The position numbers and the translations under genes were made by a program. Shown here in pieces: positions 8,772-17,113 of a stretch of DNA of 64,000 bases. The stretch spans positions 744,001 to 808,000 of the forward strand of contig NZ_BMPM01000001.1 of assembly GCF_014647595.1 (NCBI RefSeq), given 5' to 3'. The DNA is from Paenarthrobacter histidinolovorans. GTDB taxonomy: Bacteria > Actinomycetota > Actinomycetes > Actinomycetales > Micrococcaceae. Below the pieces are notes generated by a model that was not told the origin of the DNA, did no database searches, and saw only the letters and a list, made by a program, of their open reading frames with translations. How positions within the stretch are numbered: the stretch's first letter is position 1; each line of letters starts with the position of its first letter.

Positions 8772-9998
8772 TCAGTAGTTGCGCCGGTGCTTCAGCCGCG
8801 GAATTGCGACGGCGAACACCACCGCCGCTGCGAAGCCCAGTATGCCTGTGGCCCAGATCCCGGCGGAGAGCGAGACTGCTGCGGTGAGACCGGAGAGCAG
8901 CACTGGCCCCCCGGTGGCACCCGAGTCCGCGATGAAGCGCCAGATTCCCAGGAAGTGACTCCGCCCGTTGTCGGGCGAGAAGTCAGCCCCGAGCGTCATG
9001 ATCAGCCCGGAGCTGATGCCGTTTCCGAACCCGATCAGCAAAGCCACCAGGAGCAACGGAACAAAGCCGGCGGTGAACGGGATGAGGATCAGGGACGTTC
9101 CCATGATCACGGTTGACGGTATGGCCACCCATTGCCGCCCCTTCCTGTCCATGAGCTTGCCTGCCGGGTAGAAGACCAGCATGTCGATGGCCCCGGACAA
9201 GCCGAACAGCAGGGAGGCGTGGGTGGCGTCGAGGCCCAGGTGATCGGCCCACAGTGGGATAACAACCTGGCGTGACGCCCGCAGCGCACTGAGCAGCAGG
9301 ATCCCGAATCCGACGCTCAGGAACACCCCGGCATGCGAAACCGCAACGTTCCGCAGGGTGGAAGCGGGAGGGCGCGGGCCGCCGTCGGACGTTTCGGGGA
9401 CCACCAGATCCGGGATGGTGAGCGACAAGGCAGCCGCGGCCATCATCCCTGCGAAACCTACCCAGTACGCCCCGCTGATGCCGGCGAACTGCATGATGCC
9501 GGCACCAATGAACGGTCCAATGAAGATACCGATTCTGGTGACACCGCCCAGGGTGGACAGCGCACGGGCGCGGAACATCACCGGCACGGCCTCGGTGAGG
9601 AACTTCTGCCGGGCGAGGTTGAAGACGCTCGCAGACATGCCTACCAACGTCATGGAAGCGGCGAGCAGCCAAAGCCCGTGCTCCAGTTGCGGGGCAAAGG
9701 CGGCCGCTCCCAGTGCCATGGCGCCCAATGCCCCGGCACCAACGATCGACCATCGTTCGCCAAACTTCTCCGTGATGATCGACGCCGGGATGTTGAAGAT
9801 CCACGAACCGAGTCCGATCAGGGTCACGATCAACGCAGAGACCGCCACCGAAGCCCCAAGCTCCCGGGCCGAAAGCGCAATAACCGGCAGGACCGCCCCC
9901 TCGCCTATACAGAACAGCAGAGCGGGCCCGAAGGCCGGAAGCGCAATGCTGCGAAGGCTGAAGTTCTTGTCTGCTTGGGTGGTGGTCATCCCTTTCAT
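8772..9998 (-). CDS. MFS transporter
   Basis: This protein of about 408 residues has 12 predicted membrane helices in two halves with a long central loop. The conserved MFS loop 2-3 appears as IITEKFGERWSIV, and PAGKLMDRKGRQWV is the equivalent loop of the second half. Members of this type are usually drug or metabolite exporters; no substrate can be assigned. Two ATGs nine bases apart (9998 and 9989) are plausible starts, neither with a strong ribosome site. The gene lies directly downstream of a strong hairpin that should isolate it from the secreted-protein gene behind it. Confidence 0.88.
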   Translation of the reverse strand: MKGMTTTQADKNFSLRSIALPAFGPALLFCIGEGAVLPVIALSARELGASVAVSALIVTLIGLGSWIFNIPASIITEKFGERWSIVGAGALGAMALGAAAFAPQLEHGLWLLAASMTLVGMSASVFNLARQKFLTEAVPVMFRARALSTLGGVTRIGIFIGPFIGAGIMQFAGISGAYWVGFAGMMAAAALSLTIPDLVVPETSDGGPRPPASTLRNVAVSHAGVFLSVGFGILLLSALRASRQVVIPLWADHLGLDATHASLLFGLSGAIDMLVFYPAGKLMDRKGRQWVAIPSTVIMGTSLILIPFTAGFVPLLLVALLIGFGNGISSGLIMTLGADFSPDNGRSHFLGIWRFIADSGATGGPVLLSGLTAAVSLSAGIWATGILGFAAAVVFAVAIPRLKHRRNY

Positions 9999-10054
9999 CC
10001 TAGAACTCGTGGAAGCGCCGCGATGACCGCGTGACGCCAACGGGGGCGGCGCGC

Positions 10055-10091
10055 AGTTGTTGCGGCTCCGGTGATCGGAGCCGCAACAACT
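10055..10091 (-). terminator. Strong hairpin downstream of the chaplin-like gene
   Basis: A perfect 16-bp stem (10055-10070 with 10076-10091) encloses the 5-nt loop GTGAT. It lies 30 bp beyond the stop of the gene ending at 10121 on the reverse strand. No T-tract follows, which is common for actinobacterial terminators. Confidence 0.8.
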
Positions 10092-10120
10092 ACATGCGAA
10101 GCGGGATTGCTACCGGCTCC

Positions 10121-11746
10121 TTAGCTGCGGATGGCGGCTGCCTTCCGGCGACCAAGGGCGGTCAGGACCAGGCCCATCACAAGCAATGCCCCTGCCCAGA
10201 GTGCAAAGCTGCTGTTCAGTCCCGTGGCAGCAAGGGTATTGGCACTCCCGACGGCGGTGGGGACCGCCGCGGTCACTGAACCTTTGGTGCCAGCAGTGGT
10301 GTGGACGCTGCCTGCGGTCTGGATGCTTCCGCCAGTGAGGTTTCCCGTCACGGTGCCGGCAACGGGCTCGTCAACGCCGGGTTCTCCACCGGTCGAGGGG
10401 CCTCCACTAATCGGCGTCTCGGTCGGAGGCGTGACAACCGGCGGGGTTACGACCGGAGGCGTGACAACCGGCGGGGTGACAACGGGAGGGGTTACGACCG
10501 GAGGCGTGACAACGGGAGGGGTTACGACCGGAGGCGTTACTACCGGCGGGGTCACGGTACCGACGGAACCGCCACCGATGCCCACTGAGGTTGACCCAAC
10601 GGTTACCGGAGCCGTGATCGGGATGATCAGCTGCGTACCGGACAGGAGTCCGTCATCGCCGGAAGTGCTGGCACCAGGCGTGGTGCCCGTGCCGGTGGTG
10701 CCCGTCGAACCATTGGAACCAGTAGTAGCCGAGGAATCACCCAGCACACCAGCCGACGTGGAGCCAACGGTTGCCGGAGCCGTAATCGGAGCAACGATCT
10801 GCGTCCCGGAACCGATACCTTCGGAACCGGAAGTGCTGGCTCCGGGCGTGGTGCCCGTGCCGGTCGTGCCACCCGTGGAACCATTGGTCCCGCCAGTGGT
10901 GGCTGCCGAGTCACCCAACAGCCCAGCCGAGGTAGCGCCCAGGTTGATAGGGGCAGTAATCGGAGCGACAACCTGCGTTCCCGAACCAATGCCCTCAGAC
11001 CCGGACGTCGAAGCACCTGAGGCAGCAGGAGCAGCAGCCGAACCTCCGCCAGTGGACGTAGCTGCGGAATCACCGGCCACCCCCACGGCAGTGGCTCCGA
11101 TGTTAACAGGGACCGAAATCGGAGCCACTACCTGAGCGCCGGACGCGATACCCTCTCCCCCCGACGTTGTTGCCTGCGCAGGCGCTTGGGCCGGTGCAGG
11201 AGCTGTTGATCCTGAGGTTGCTGCCGAGTCACCGAGGACGCCGACCGACGTCGACCCCACCGTGATGGGGATCGCCACCGGCGCCACAACCTGGGTTCCC
11301 GAAGCGACGCCGTCGGCGCCGCCGGTGGTGGTTGCCGGCGTCGAACTTGTTGCCCCGGCAGGGGCGGCAGGTGTGGCTGAGCTCGCCGCAGTGGAGCCCC
11401 CCAGCAGACCCACTGACGACGAGCCCAGGTTTACGGGCACCGTTACCGGAGCTACGACTTGCGTCCCGGATCCGATGCCGTTGGAACCGTTGGTGGTGGC
11501 TGCGGGTGCTGAACCCGAGCTGGCAGCAGGTGTGGCTGAACTGGTTGCCGCCGAGTCCCCCACCAGGCCCAGAGAGGTTGCGCCGAGGTTGATGGGCGCT
11601 GCTACTGGCGCCACCACCTGCGTGCCGGACAGAAGTCCGTCCTTGCCGCTGGTGGTGTCCGCGGCGTTTGCCGCGGTGGCGCTGAGGACAATCATGCCCC
11701 CGGCAAAGCAGGTGCCGATCAGGCACTTGCGAATGGTCGTGTTCAT
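10121..11746 (-). CDS. Wall-anchored protein with seven cysteine-free chaplin-like repeats
   Basis: The protein has 541 residues. A Sec signal ends near LSATAANA. Seven repeats of 30-35 residues follow, with the pattern SGTQVVAPVxxPxNLGxTSxGLLGDSAAT. They are joined by Ala/Ser/Thr/Gly-rich linkers. The pattern resembles the chaplin domain (SGN..Q.PV..PVN.CGN..) but lacks both cysteines. Next comes a stalk of eight TPPVV units and then a sorting signal: LAATG, a hydrophobic helix and RRK. LAXTG is the established target of class E sortases. A good AGGAG precedes the ATG. Covalent wall attachment and a role in surface hydrophobicity or adhesion are inferred. Confidence 0.85.
   Translation of the reverse strand: MNTTIRKCLIGTCFAGGMIVLSATAANAADTTSGKDGLLSGTQVVAPVAAPINLGATSLGLVGDSAATSSATPAASSGSAPAATTNGSNGIGSGTQVVAPVTVPVNLGSSSVGLLGGSTAASSATPAAPAGATSSTPATTTGGADGVASGTQVVAPVAIPITVGSTSVGVLGDSAATSGSTAPAPAQAPAQATTSGGEGIASGAQVVAPISVPVNIGATAVGVAGDSAATSTGGGSAAAPAASGASTSGSEGIGSGTQVVAPITAPINLGATSAGLLGDSAATTGGTNGSTGGTTGTGTTPGASTSGSEGIGSGTQIVAPITAPATVGSTSAGVLGDSSATTGSNGSTGTTGTGTTPGASTSGDDGLLSGTQLIIPITAPVTVGSTSVGIGGGSVGTVTPPVVTPPVVTPPVVTPPVVTPPVVTPPVVTPPVVTPPVVTPPTETPISGGPSTGGEPGVDEPVAGTVTGNLTGGSIQTAGSVHTTAGTKGSVTAAVPTAVGSANTLAATGLNSSFALWAGALLVMGLVLTALGRRKAAAIRS
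10425..10554. repeat. 15-bp coding tandem repeat (TPPVV stalk)
   Basis: About eight to nine 15-bp units of the type GGAGGCGTGACAACC run head to tail on the plus strand. On the reverse strand they encode TPPVV in frame. Units differ mainly at third codon positions, which shows selection on the protein. Copy number may vary between strains. Confidence 0.9.
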
Positions 11747-11844
11747 GGTGTTTTTCTCCTGAAGGTCTTGTTCCCGGAGACGTCCGATGACGGATCGCCT
11801 GTAGTGCCGTCTGCCGCGAAAGTCGGTGCAGCAAGGCTGGGGAC

Positions 11845-12909
11845 CTAGTCAGGAGAGGAGCCGGGATCGAATGAAACCGGCTTGGGATGTTGTTCGTCGC
11901 TGGCCGTTGTGAGGCCAGGAAGTGCGTCGGCAGGGATAATCAGGGCGGCGGAGAGGAACGCTGCCGCCGGGTTTGGCGGAGCGTTCGAGGACCCGGCGGA
12001 ACCACTGCCGGCCAGGCCTGATGGGACCGCGTCGCGATCACCGGGCAGCCCGGTAGGTGTTGCGGGATCGGCGGGTGAGGAGGACCCGCCGAGCACTGCA
12101 GTGATGCCGGTGGGGCCGAAGTTGCGGGTGGACATCACCCACGGTGAGGCCTCGAACTCGAGCCCAACGGCAGTTGATGGTGCGGAAAGATTCGGTTGTG
12201 CAGCCGGGGCACTGGTGGCCGGTTCAGGTGGACTTACGACGCCGGTCGCGGGCTGGGTGCCAGCGTCCGGCGCTGCGGGCGCTACTGCCCCGTCGGTGCC
12301 GGGTGCGGCTGGTACATCGATGTCAGGAACGGCTACCGGCGGCACGACCACGGGTGGAATGGTCACCGGAGGAACCACAGAATCAAGGGGTGGCAGAACA
12401 GTATCAACCACGCCCACGACTGGCTCCACCACCGGGTTGACCGCATCCGTCACGGGTTCCAGGCGCACAGGTTCAAGAACTGAGTTAACCGGCGGGACAA
12501 CAACGTCCACCGTGCGGTCCACGGCATCCGTAGCCGGAACCAGCGCTGTGTTGACGACTGTTCCCGCTGTGTCCGCGGGAAGGATCTGGTTGACCACCGG
12601 CACTGCGCCGACCACCTGATCCGCTGCCCCGCCAGAGTGCTGCATCGCAGGCGTGACGGCAGGAAGGGGGACGGTGAGCTGATCGGCCGGCAGCAATCCT
12701 TTGACGGCGGCCGGCAGTGCTACGTCGGGAAGCGGAACGCTGATGGTGCTGGAGGAGGTGGTGCTCTCCAAGAGGTTCTTTTCGGTATGGCTCGCGTCCG
12801 CGTTAGCGGCGGTGGCTGAGAGCGCCATCCAAATTGCGGTACCTGCTCCCGCGACCATGACAGAGCGGAGAATGCTGGCAGCACGCGGGAAAACGCGTGA
12901 ACCCCTCAT
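11845..12909 (-). CDS. Secreted Pro/Val-rich protein, function unknown
   Basis: This is a protein of about 354 residues with a signal peptide (basic MRGSRVFPRAAS, hydrophobic core, cleavage after LSATAANA). Its signal closely resembles that of the neighbouring repeat protein at 10121-11746. The mature part has a conserved-looking start (ISVPLPDVALPAAVKGLLP) and then low-complexity Val/Pro segments (VPPVTIPPVVVPPVAVPDID). Ala/Pro/Thr-rich stretches follow. No LPXTG/LAXTG signal or catalytic motif is seen. The ATG at 12909 has GGGGGTG upstream and gives a standard signal; an ATG at 12951 would add 14 residues. Function is unknown; a wall or matrix role is inferred from its neighbour. Confidence 0.75.
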   Translation of the reverse strand: MRGSRVFPRAASILRSVMVAGAGTAIWMALSATAANADASHTEKNLLESTTSSSTISVPLPDVALPAAVKGLLPADQLTVPLPAVTPAMQHSGGAADQVVGAVPVVNQILPADTAGTVVNTALVPATDAVDRTVDVVVPPVNSVLEPVRLEPVTDAVNPVVEPVVGVVDTVLPPLDSVVPPVTIPPVVVPPVAVPDIDVPAAPGTDGAVAPAAPDAGTQPATGVVSPPEPATSAPAAQPNLSAPSTAVGLEFEASPWVMSTRNFGPTGITAVLGGSSSPADPATPTGLPGDRDAVPSGLAGSGSAGSSNAPPNPAAAFLSAALIIPADALPGLTTASDEQHPKPVSFDPGSSPD

Positions 12910-12959
12910 CTCGACACCCCCAGGTAGTCGCGAACCAATGGTCGCCTTCATCCTAGGAA

Positions 12960-12977
12960 GGACTATTGGAATAGTCC
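12960..12977. promoter_or_regulatory. Inverted repeat upstream of the secreted-protein gene
   Basis: GGACTATTGGAATAGTCC is an 8-bp perfect dyad with a 2-bp spacer. It lies about 50 bp upstream of the ATG at 12909 and is followed by a third ATAGTC. This is operator-like, but no cognate regulator is identified. Confidence 0.45.
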
Positions 12978-13021
12978 ATAGTCAGGAGTAAAGAAGATGA
13001 GAAATTTATAAGGAACCTTGT

Positions 13022-13912
13022 TTATGACGGGTAGGAGCCTGTGGCCCCTGGGCCGAAGTCCGGTGTGCCCAGTGAGGTGCGTCCTTGGGCGTTGGTTTCC
13101 TGCAGCCGCTTGATGAACCACCGGGATTGTTCCGGGCCGTAGGGCAACACGGGGATGGCCTTGGTGGCGTCGGACGGCATGTCGCGGATGGACTGGGTTG
13201 CCTGGCGAACGGCGGTGCCCATGGTGTCCGCCATGGTCTTGACGAATTCGTCGCTCACATGTTTTCCGTGGCCGGGGACCAGGAATTCGTAACGGTGCCT
13301 GAGCGCCGAGATGTGCCGCAGCGCATCCGCCCACTCTTCAGGATAGGAATCCTCGAACGACGGGTGAGCGCCCTGCTCCACGAGGTCCCCCACGTACAGG
13401 GTGGAGCTGGTGCCTACCAGCAGGTCGCCGTCCGTGTGGGCACGGCCCAGGTAGAACAGGGTGGCGGTGATTCCGCCGAGGTCCACCAGCACAGGCTGGT
13501 CGCGGACCAGCGCGTTCGGGACAACAATCTCGACGGCGTCGCCCTCCCCCGCTGCCATCTCGGGTTCGTTGGTGGCCACGAAGCGCCGCTGGTTGTCGGC
13601 GTCGCGTTCGATGGTGGCCGCACAGTTGGCGTGCGCCCAAAACTCGGTAACGCCGTCGTCAGCGAAAACGGCGTTACCGAAGAAGTGGTCGTAGTGCGCA
13701 TGGGTGTTCACCACCACCAGCGGCAGCTGGGTCTTTTCGCGAACCGCGGCAAGGATCTCCCGGCCTTGGCGCGGGCCACAGCCGGTGTCGATGACCATGG
13801 CGAGCTCAGAGCCCACCACCAGCCCGGTGTTGAGTAACGATCCCTCGGTTTCCAAGACGTAGTTGTCCGGTCCAAGTTCCAGCCAAGCTGACAATGCGTT
13901 CTCCGTATCCAC
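13022..13912 (-). CDS. MBL-fold metallo-hydrolase
   Basis: This 296-residue cytoplasmic protein has the metallo-beta-lactamase fold. The metal-binding motif is THAHYDH (HxHxDH), followed by a histidine in GRAHTDGDLLV and another in LVPGHGKHV, which together can bind two zinc ions. The sequence suggests the general glyoxalase II/RNase-Z superfamily rather than a true beta-lactamase, since no secretion signal is present. The substrate is unknown. It stands alone between two secreted-protein genes. Confidence 0.88.
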   Translation of the reverse strand: MDTENALSAWLELGPDNYVLETEGSLLNTGLVVGSELAMVIDTGCGPRQGREILAAVREKTQLPLVVVNTHAHYDHFFGNAVFADDGVTEFWAHANCAATIERDADNQRRFVATNEPEMAAGEGDAVEIVVPNALVRDQPVLVDLGGITATLFYLGRAHTDGDLLVGTSSTLYVGDLVEQGAHPSFEDSYPEEWADALRHISALRHRYEFLVPGHGKHVSDEFVKTMADTMGTAVRQATQSIRDMPSDATKAIPVLPYGPEQSRWFIKRLQETNAQGRTSLGTPDFGPGATGSYPS

Positions 13913-13996
13913 TGCAATCCGGCGATGTTCAGGCCTCTACTCTACCCACGGAAAGCTGGGAGGGAGCGGAATGAACCGGACCGCCGGTGAAGGGAT

Positions 13997-14750
13997 TTAG
14001 AGAATGGCGGTCATGACGTTCCAGCCCGCGCCGATCTGTGCGGAGTACAGCCACCAGCCGGAGCCGTTGCCTGCGTAGAGCACCAGGTCTCCGCCGGTGC
14101 TGCGCCCCAGGACGTCCACCTTGCCGTCACCGTCGAAATCACCCGGCGCCTCGATGGCGTTGAAGATGTTCCAGCCCGAGCCGATTTGGCTGGTGGCAAG
14201 CCACCCGCCTGCGCCGTTCCCCGGGTACAGCAGAAGTGCACCGGATCCGTTGCGGGCAATGACGTCCGCTTTGCCGTCGCCGTTGAAGTCGCCCACGCCG
14301 TCGATGGCTGTCATGACGTTCCAGCCGGCGCCAATCTGGCGCGGCTGCAGCCAGCCGCCGGTGCCGTTGCCAGGGTAAAGCCAGAGCACACCGTTGCCGT
14401 CGCGGGCAATGATGTCAGCTGTTGCATCGCCGTTGAAGTCGCCGGATGCCTTGATGGAGGTCATCACGTTCCAGCCGGCGCCGATCTGACGGGCACCCAG
14501 CAGGCCACCCCAACCGTTGCCCGGGTAAAGCCAGAGCACGCCGTTGCCGTCGCGGGCAATGACATCTGCGTAGCCGTCGCCGTTGAAGTCGCCCGGCGCC
14601 TCGATGGAGGTCATTCCGTTCCAGCCCACACCGATCTGGGTGCGGCCGCCCTTCCAGCCTCCGTAGCCGTTGCCCCGGTAAAGCCACAGAGCACCGCTGC
14701 CGTCGCGGGCAATGACGTCGCTGGTACCGTCTCCGTTGAAGTCGGTGAGC
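13997..14750. repeat. Five ~150-bp in-frame repeats of the protease propeller
   Basis: Near-identical 150-bp units encode the propeller blades at the 3' end of the protease. The block CCGTTGAAGTCGCC recurs in four of them. The high nucleotide similarity suggests recent duplication or gene conversion between blades. Confidence 0.85.
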
Positions 14751-16213
14751 TTTTTGTTCGGTGCCGCAGCGGGAGCGGTGCCACCGAACTTCTTCAATGC
14801 CGTGGTTGCATCCACCAGGCCCGCGCCGCATCCGGCCGAGCAACCACCCGGCAGCGGCCTGGCCGATTCTTTGAGCTGCTGCTCCACCTGTGCAGGAGTG
14901 ACGGTGCTTCCCTCTGCGGACATGAGAAGTGCTGCAACGCCGGCCACGTGGGGAGCGGCCATGGACGTTCCCTCCATCCAGGCGAACGCGGGCTCGCCGG
15001 GCGTGGTGGTTCCGTAGTTCAGGGTGGACAAAATTCCACGGCTCACGTCAGTGGACATGTCGCCACCGGGTGCCGTGACGTCCACTGTGGAGCCGTAGTT
15101 GGAGTACACGGCCCGCGCTCCAGCCTTGTCGCTGGCAGCTACTGCGACGACGTTCTGGCAGTTCGCGGGGCTCGCATCAGCGGCGGGGCGGTTGGAGTTG
15201 CCTGCAGAGGCAACGACCACGGCGCCGGCGTTGTACGCAAAGTTGATGGCGTTCTGGTACGTGGTGGAGCACTCTTTGATGCCGCCGAGGCTGAGGTTGA
15301 TGACCTTTGCCGGGTTGGGGTTGACAGGAGCATCAGCCACCACGCCACCGGCGGCCCAGATGATGGAATCGGCAATATCGGAGCTGTAGCCGCCGCAGAC
15401 GCCGAGCGCCCTGACGGGGAGAATCTTGGCCGATGGCGCTACACCGGAGATCCCGATGCTGTTGTTGCCGAGGGCTGCCACGATTCCGGCAACGTGGGTT
15501 CCGTGCCATGAAGAGTTCTCAGCGGGGCTGCCGGACTCACACTCTTCTGCGGGCACCCAATCGCCTTGGTCGGCAGGGTTGGGGTCGCGGCCATCACCAT
15601 CGCGCGCATCGGCGGCGCTGGAGATCATGTCGTAGCCGGGCAGCACGTTGGCGTTGAGCTCGGGGTGGCTGGTGATGCCTGTATCCACCACCGCAACTAC
15701 TACGCCTTCGCCGTGGTTGTAGTCCCAGGCTCCGGGGGTGCGGATGCCTGAGAAGTTGTCCCACAGATTCCATTGCTCCAGGTAGCCATAATCCTGGGAG
15801 TGCGAGGTGGGGCGCATGATGTCGTCAGCCTCTGCGTAGGCCACATTGGGATCCGCGCGCAGGGTTTCCACGAATGCTTGGGCTTCCGAGGCCGAAAGTG
15901 CTTCATCGAGCTTGATGACGTGGCCACCGGTTGCGTTCTCGCGGGAGCTTTTAGCCTGCACACCAAGCTTGGCGGCTGCATGGTCTGCTGCGTTCCCGGC
16001 TTTCACTGCGGCCGCTTGGGCGGCGCTGTCCCGAATACCCACGATGAACTGGTCAGTCGAGGTGTCAGTGGCAGGCTTGAGGACCTTCGGAGTGCTCGGG
16101 ATGATGTCTATCTGACCGGCGACGGCCGGCTGGACGGCCAACCCTCCGCTGATCAAGAGTGTGGCCATGGCCAAACCGATGGTTCTTGCAGGGCGGAGTC
16201 GGGGTCTATTCAC
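13997..16213 (-). CDS. Secreted subtilisin-like (S8) protease with FG-GAP/VCBS repeats
   Basis: The protein has 738 residues from a GTG start that leaves a typical signal peptide (basic start, cleavage near PAVAG). An I9-type propeptide (about 50-130) precedes the S8 domain. The catalytic triad is visible: Asp177 in VVDTGI, His237 in SSWHGTHVAG and Ser417 in GTSMAAPHVAG. The oxyanion Asn is Asn339 in SAGNSN. The C-terminal third holds five repeats of about 50 residues, each starting DFNGDG.xDVIARDG. These are calcium-binding loops of an FG-GAP/VCBS beta-propeller. The same repeat type makes up the protein at 55143. A longer start at 16264 is possible but would put 17 extra residues before the signal. 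Confidence 0.92.
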   Translation of the reverse strand: MNRPRLRPARTIGLAMATLLISGGLAVQPAVAGQIDIIPSTPKVLKPATDTSTDQFIVGIRDSAAQAAAVKAGNAADHAAAKLGVQAKSSRENATGGHVIKLDEALSASEAQAFVETLRADPNVAYAEADDIMRPTSHSQDYGYLEQWNLWDNFSGIRTPGAWDYNHGEGVVVAVVDTGITSHPELNANVLPGYDMISSAADARDGDGRDPNPADQGDWVPAEECESGSPAENSSWHGTHVAGIVAALGNNSIGISGVAPSAKILPVRALGVCGGYSSDIADSIIWAAGGVVADAPVNPNPAKVINLSLGGIKECSTTYQNAINFAYNAGAVVVASAGNSNRPAADASPANCQNVVAVAASDKAGARAVYSNYGSTVDVTAPGGDMSTDVSRGILSTLNYGTTTPGEPAFAWMEGTSMAAPHVAGVAALLMSAEGSTVTPAQVEQQLKESARPLPGGCSAGCGAGLVDATTALKKFGGTAPAAAPNKKLTDFNGDGTSDVIARDGSGALWLYRGNGYGGWKGGRTQIGVGWNGMTSIEAPGDFNGDGYADVIARDGNGVLWLYPGNGWGGLLGARQIGAGWNVMTSIKASGDFNGDATADIIARDGNGVLWLYPGNGTGGWLQPRQIGAGWNVMTAIDGVGDFNGDGKADVIARNGSGALLLYPGNGAGGWLATSQIGSGWNIFNAIEAPGDFDGDGKVDVLGRSTGGDLVLYAGNGSGWWLYSAQIGAGWNVMTAIL

Positions 16214-16370
16214 TGGGCATCCTAGGGAAAATCGCGGCAGCTCTGAGCGGCTGACCGCGGGCAACTGGAGACCACCAGCTGACCCCCAGGAAATTGTAAG
16301 CTGACTATCGGCTGCAAAAGCTACACAACGCCGATTATGACAGGGTCAGGAATCCTCGTTGCTGAACGAC

Positions 16371-16583
16371 TTAGCCGATGCGCTCAAACACCATGGTGGC
16401 TTGAATGCGATCTCCGCCGCCGATCACTCCCTTGCTCCCGCTGCTGGCTGTGGTAATAGTGTGGAGCCGGTAACCCTTCGCGGCTTGATCGTTGATGGCC
16501 TTTTCCAGGGAAGGAAGGTTGCCCGAACCGGCGCCCCACATCTTCTCTTTCAGGATCACCTGGAGCACGACATACTGCTGCAT
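16371..16583 (-). CDS. DUF4177-like small protein
   Basis: This is a 70-residue protein starting MQQYVVLQVI, with GGAAG upstream of the ATG. The alpha/beta pattern (strand, LEKAINDQAAKGYRLHTITT, strand ending TMVFERIG) fits the DUF4177 family, small proteins of unknown function. An upstream in-frame ATG at 16640 is less likely because the added residues are not family-like. Confidence 0.7.
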   Translation of the reverse strand: MQQYVVLQVILKEKMWGAGSGNLPSLEKAINDQAAKGYRLHTITTASSGSKGVIGGGDRIQATMVFERIG

Positions 16584-16681
16584 TGCACCACTTCCTTCTG
16601 TTGTTGGCCGGCCGCATGTTTGTTGGTCGGTTGCGTGCAAGGCTACTCGACGCCGGCGGGAACCTTTCGCGGGCGAAGCGC

Positions 16682-17050
16682 CTAGGCGCGGTCGTGAAGC
16701 GTCACGTGATACCCGTCAGGATCGGCAAAGGTGAAGGTGCGGCCGAACGGGCCGTCGATCGGGTCGGTGATGATGGTGTGGCCGCCGCCGAGCAAGGCGT
16801 CGTGTATTTCCTGGACATCAGTGGCGTGAAGCCAGATCGCGGCACCAATGCCCGGCTGATCGACGGACGTCAGGTCCGTCCCGGGAGCGATGGTGCGGAG
16901 TGCGAAGGCGATCGGCTTCGTGTCGAACACGACGGCGTGGGGCGGACCGGCTTGGGAGCGGACAAGGCCGAGGTACTGCTCGTAGAAAGCTTGGGAAGCC
17001 TTGAGATCGCGTGTTTGGAGGGAGATGAAGTCGGGGCCGGTGACGGGCAT
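16682..17050 (-). CDS. VOC-superfamily (glyoxalase/bleomycin-resistance-like) protein
   Basis: This 122-residue protein has the paired beta-alpha-beta-beta-beta modules of the vicinal oxygen chelate fold. FISLQTRDLKASQAFYEQYLGL is the first module and WLHATDVQEIHDALLGGGHT begins the second. It ends in FTFADPDGYHVTLHD. It is divergent from a MarR regulator with two shared operator palindromes, so it is probably induced by a small molecule that releases the repressor. Whether it is an enzyme or a binding protein cannot be told. Confidence 0.85.
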   Translation of the reverse strand: MPVTGPDFISLQTRDLKASQAFYEQYLGLVRSQAGPPHAVVFDTKPIAFALRTIAPGTDLTSVDQPGIGAAIWLHATDVQEIHDALLGGGHTIITDPIDGPFGRTFTFADPDGYHVTLHDRA

Positions 17051-17070
17051 GTGCTGCTCCTTCGATTGGA

Positions 17071-17113
17071 TGTCAGTTATCTGACACGGACAACCTATGT
17101 CAGAATACTGACA
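17071..17113. promoter_or_regulatory. Two MarR-type operators and likely divergent promoters
   Basis: TGTCAGTTATCTGACA (17071-17086) and TGTCAGAATACTGACA (17098-17113) are near-identical 16-bp palindromes, 27 bp between centres. The second ends on the first base of the MarR ATG. CTGACA (17081) and AATACT (17104) are spaced 17 bp and could be the -35 and -10 of a leaderless marR transcript. Binding would block both genes. Confidence 0.8.

Noticed and set aside
10425..10554. Short regular repeats resembling a CRISPR array
   Set aside because: Units are 15 bp with no spacers and encode TPPVV in frame within a surface protein.
14186..15511. 441-codon plus-strand frame
   Set aside because: Antisense to the S8 protease and its repeats; apparent periodicity comes from the propeller coding repeats.
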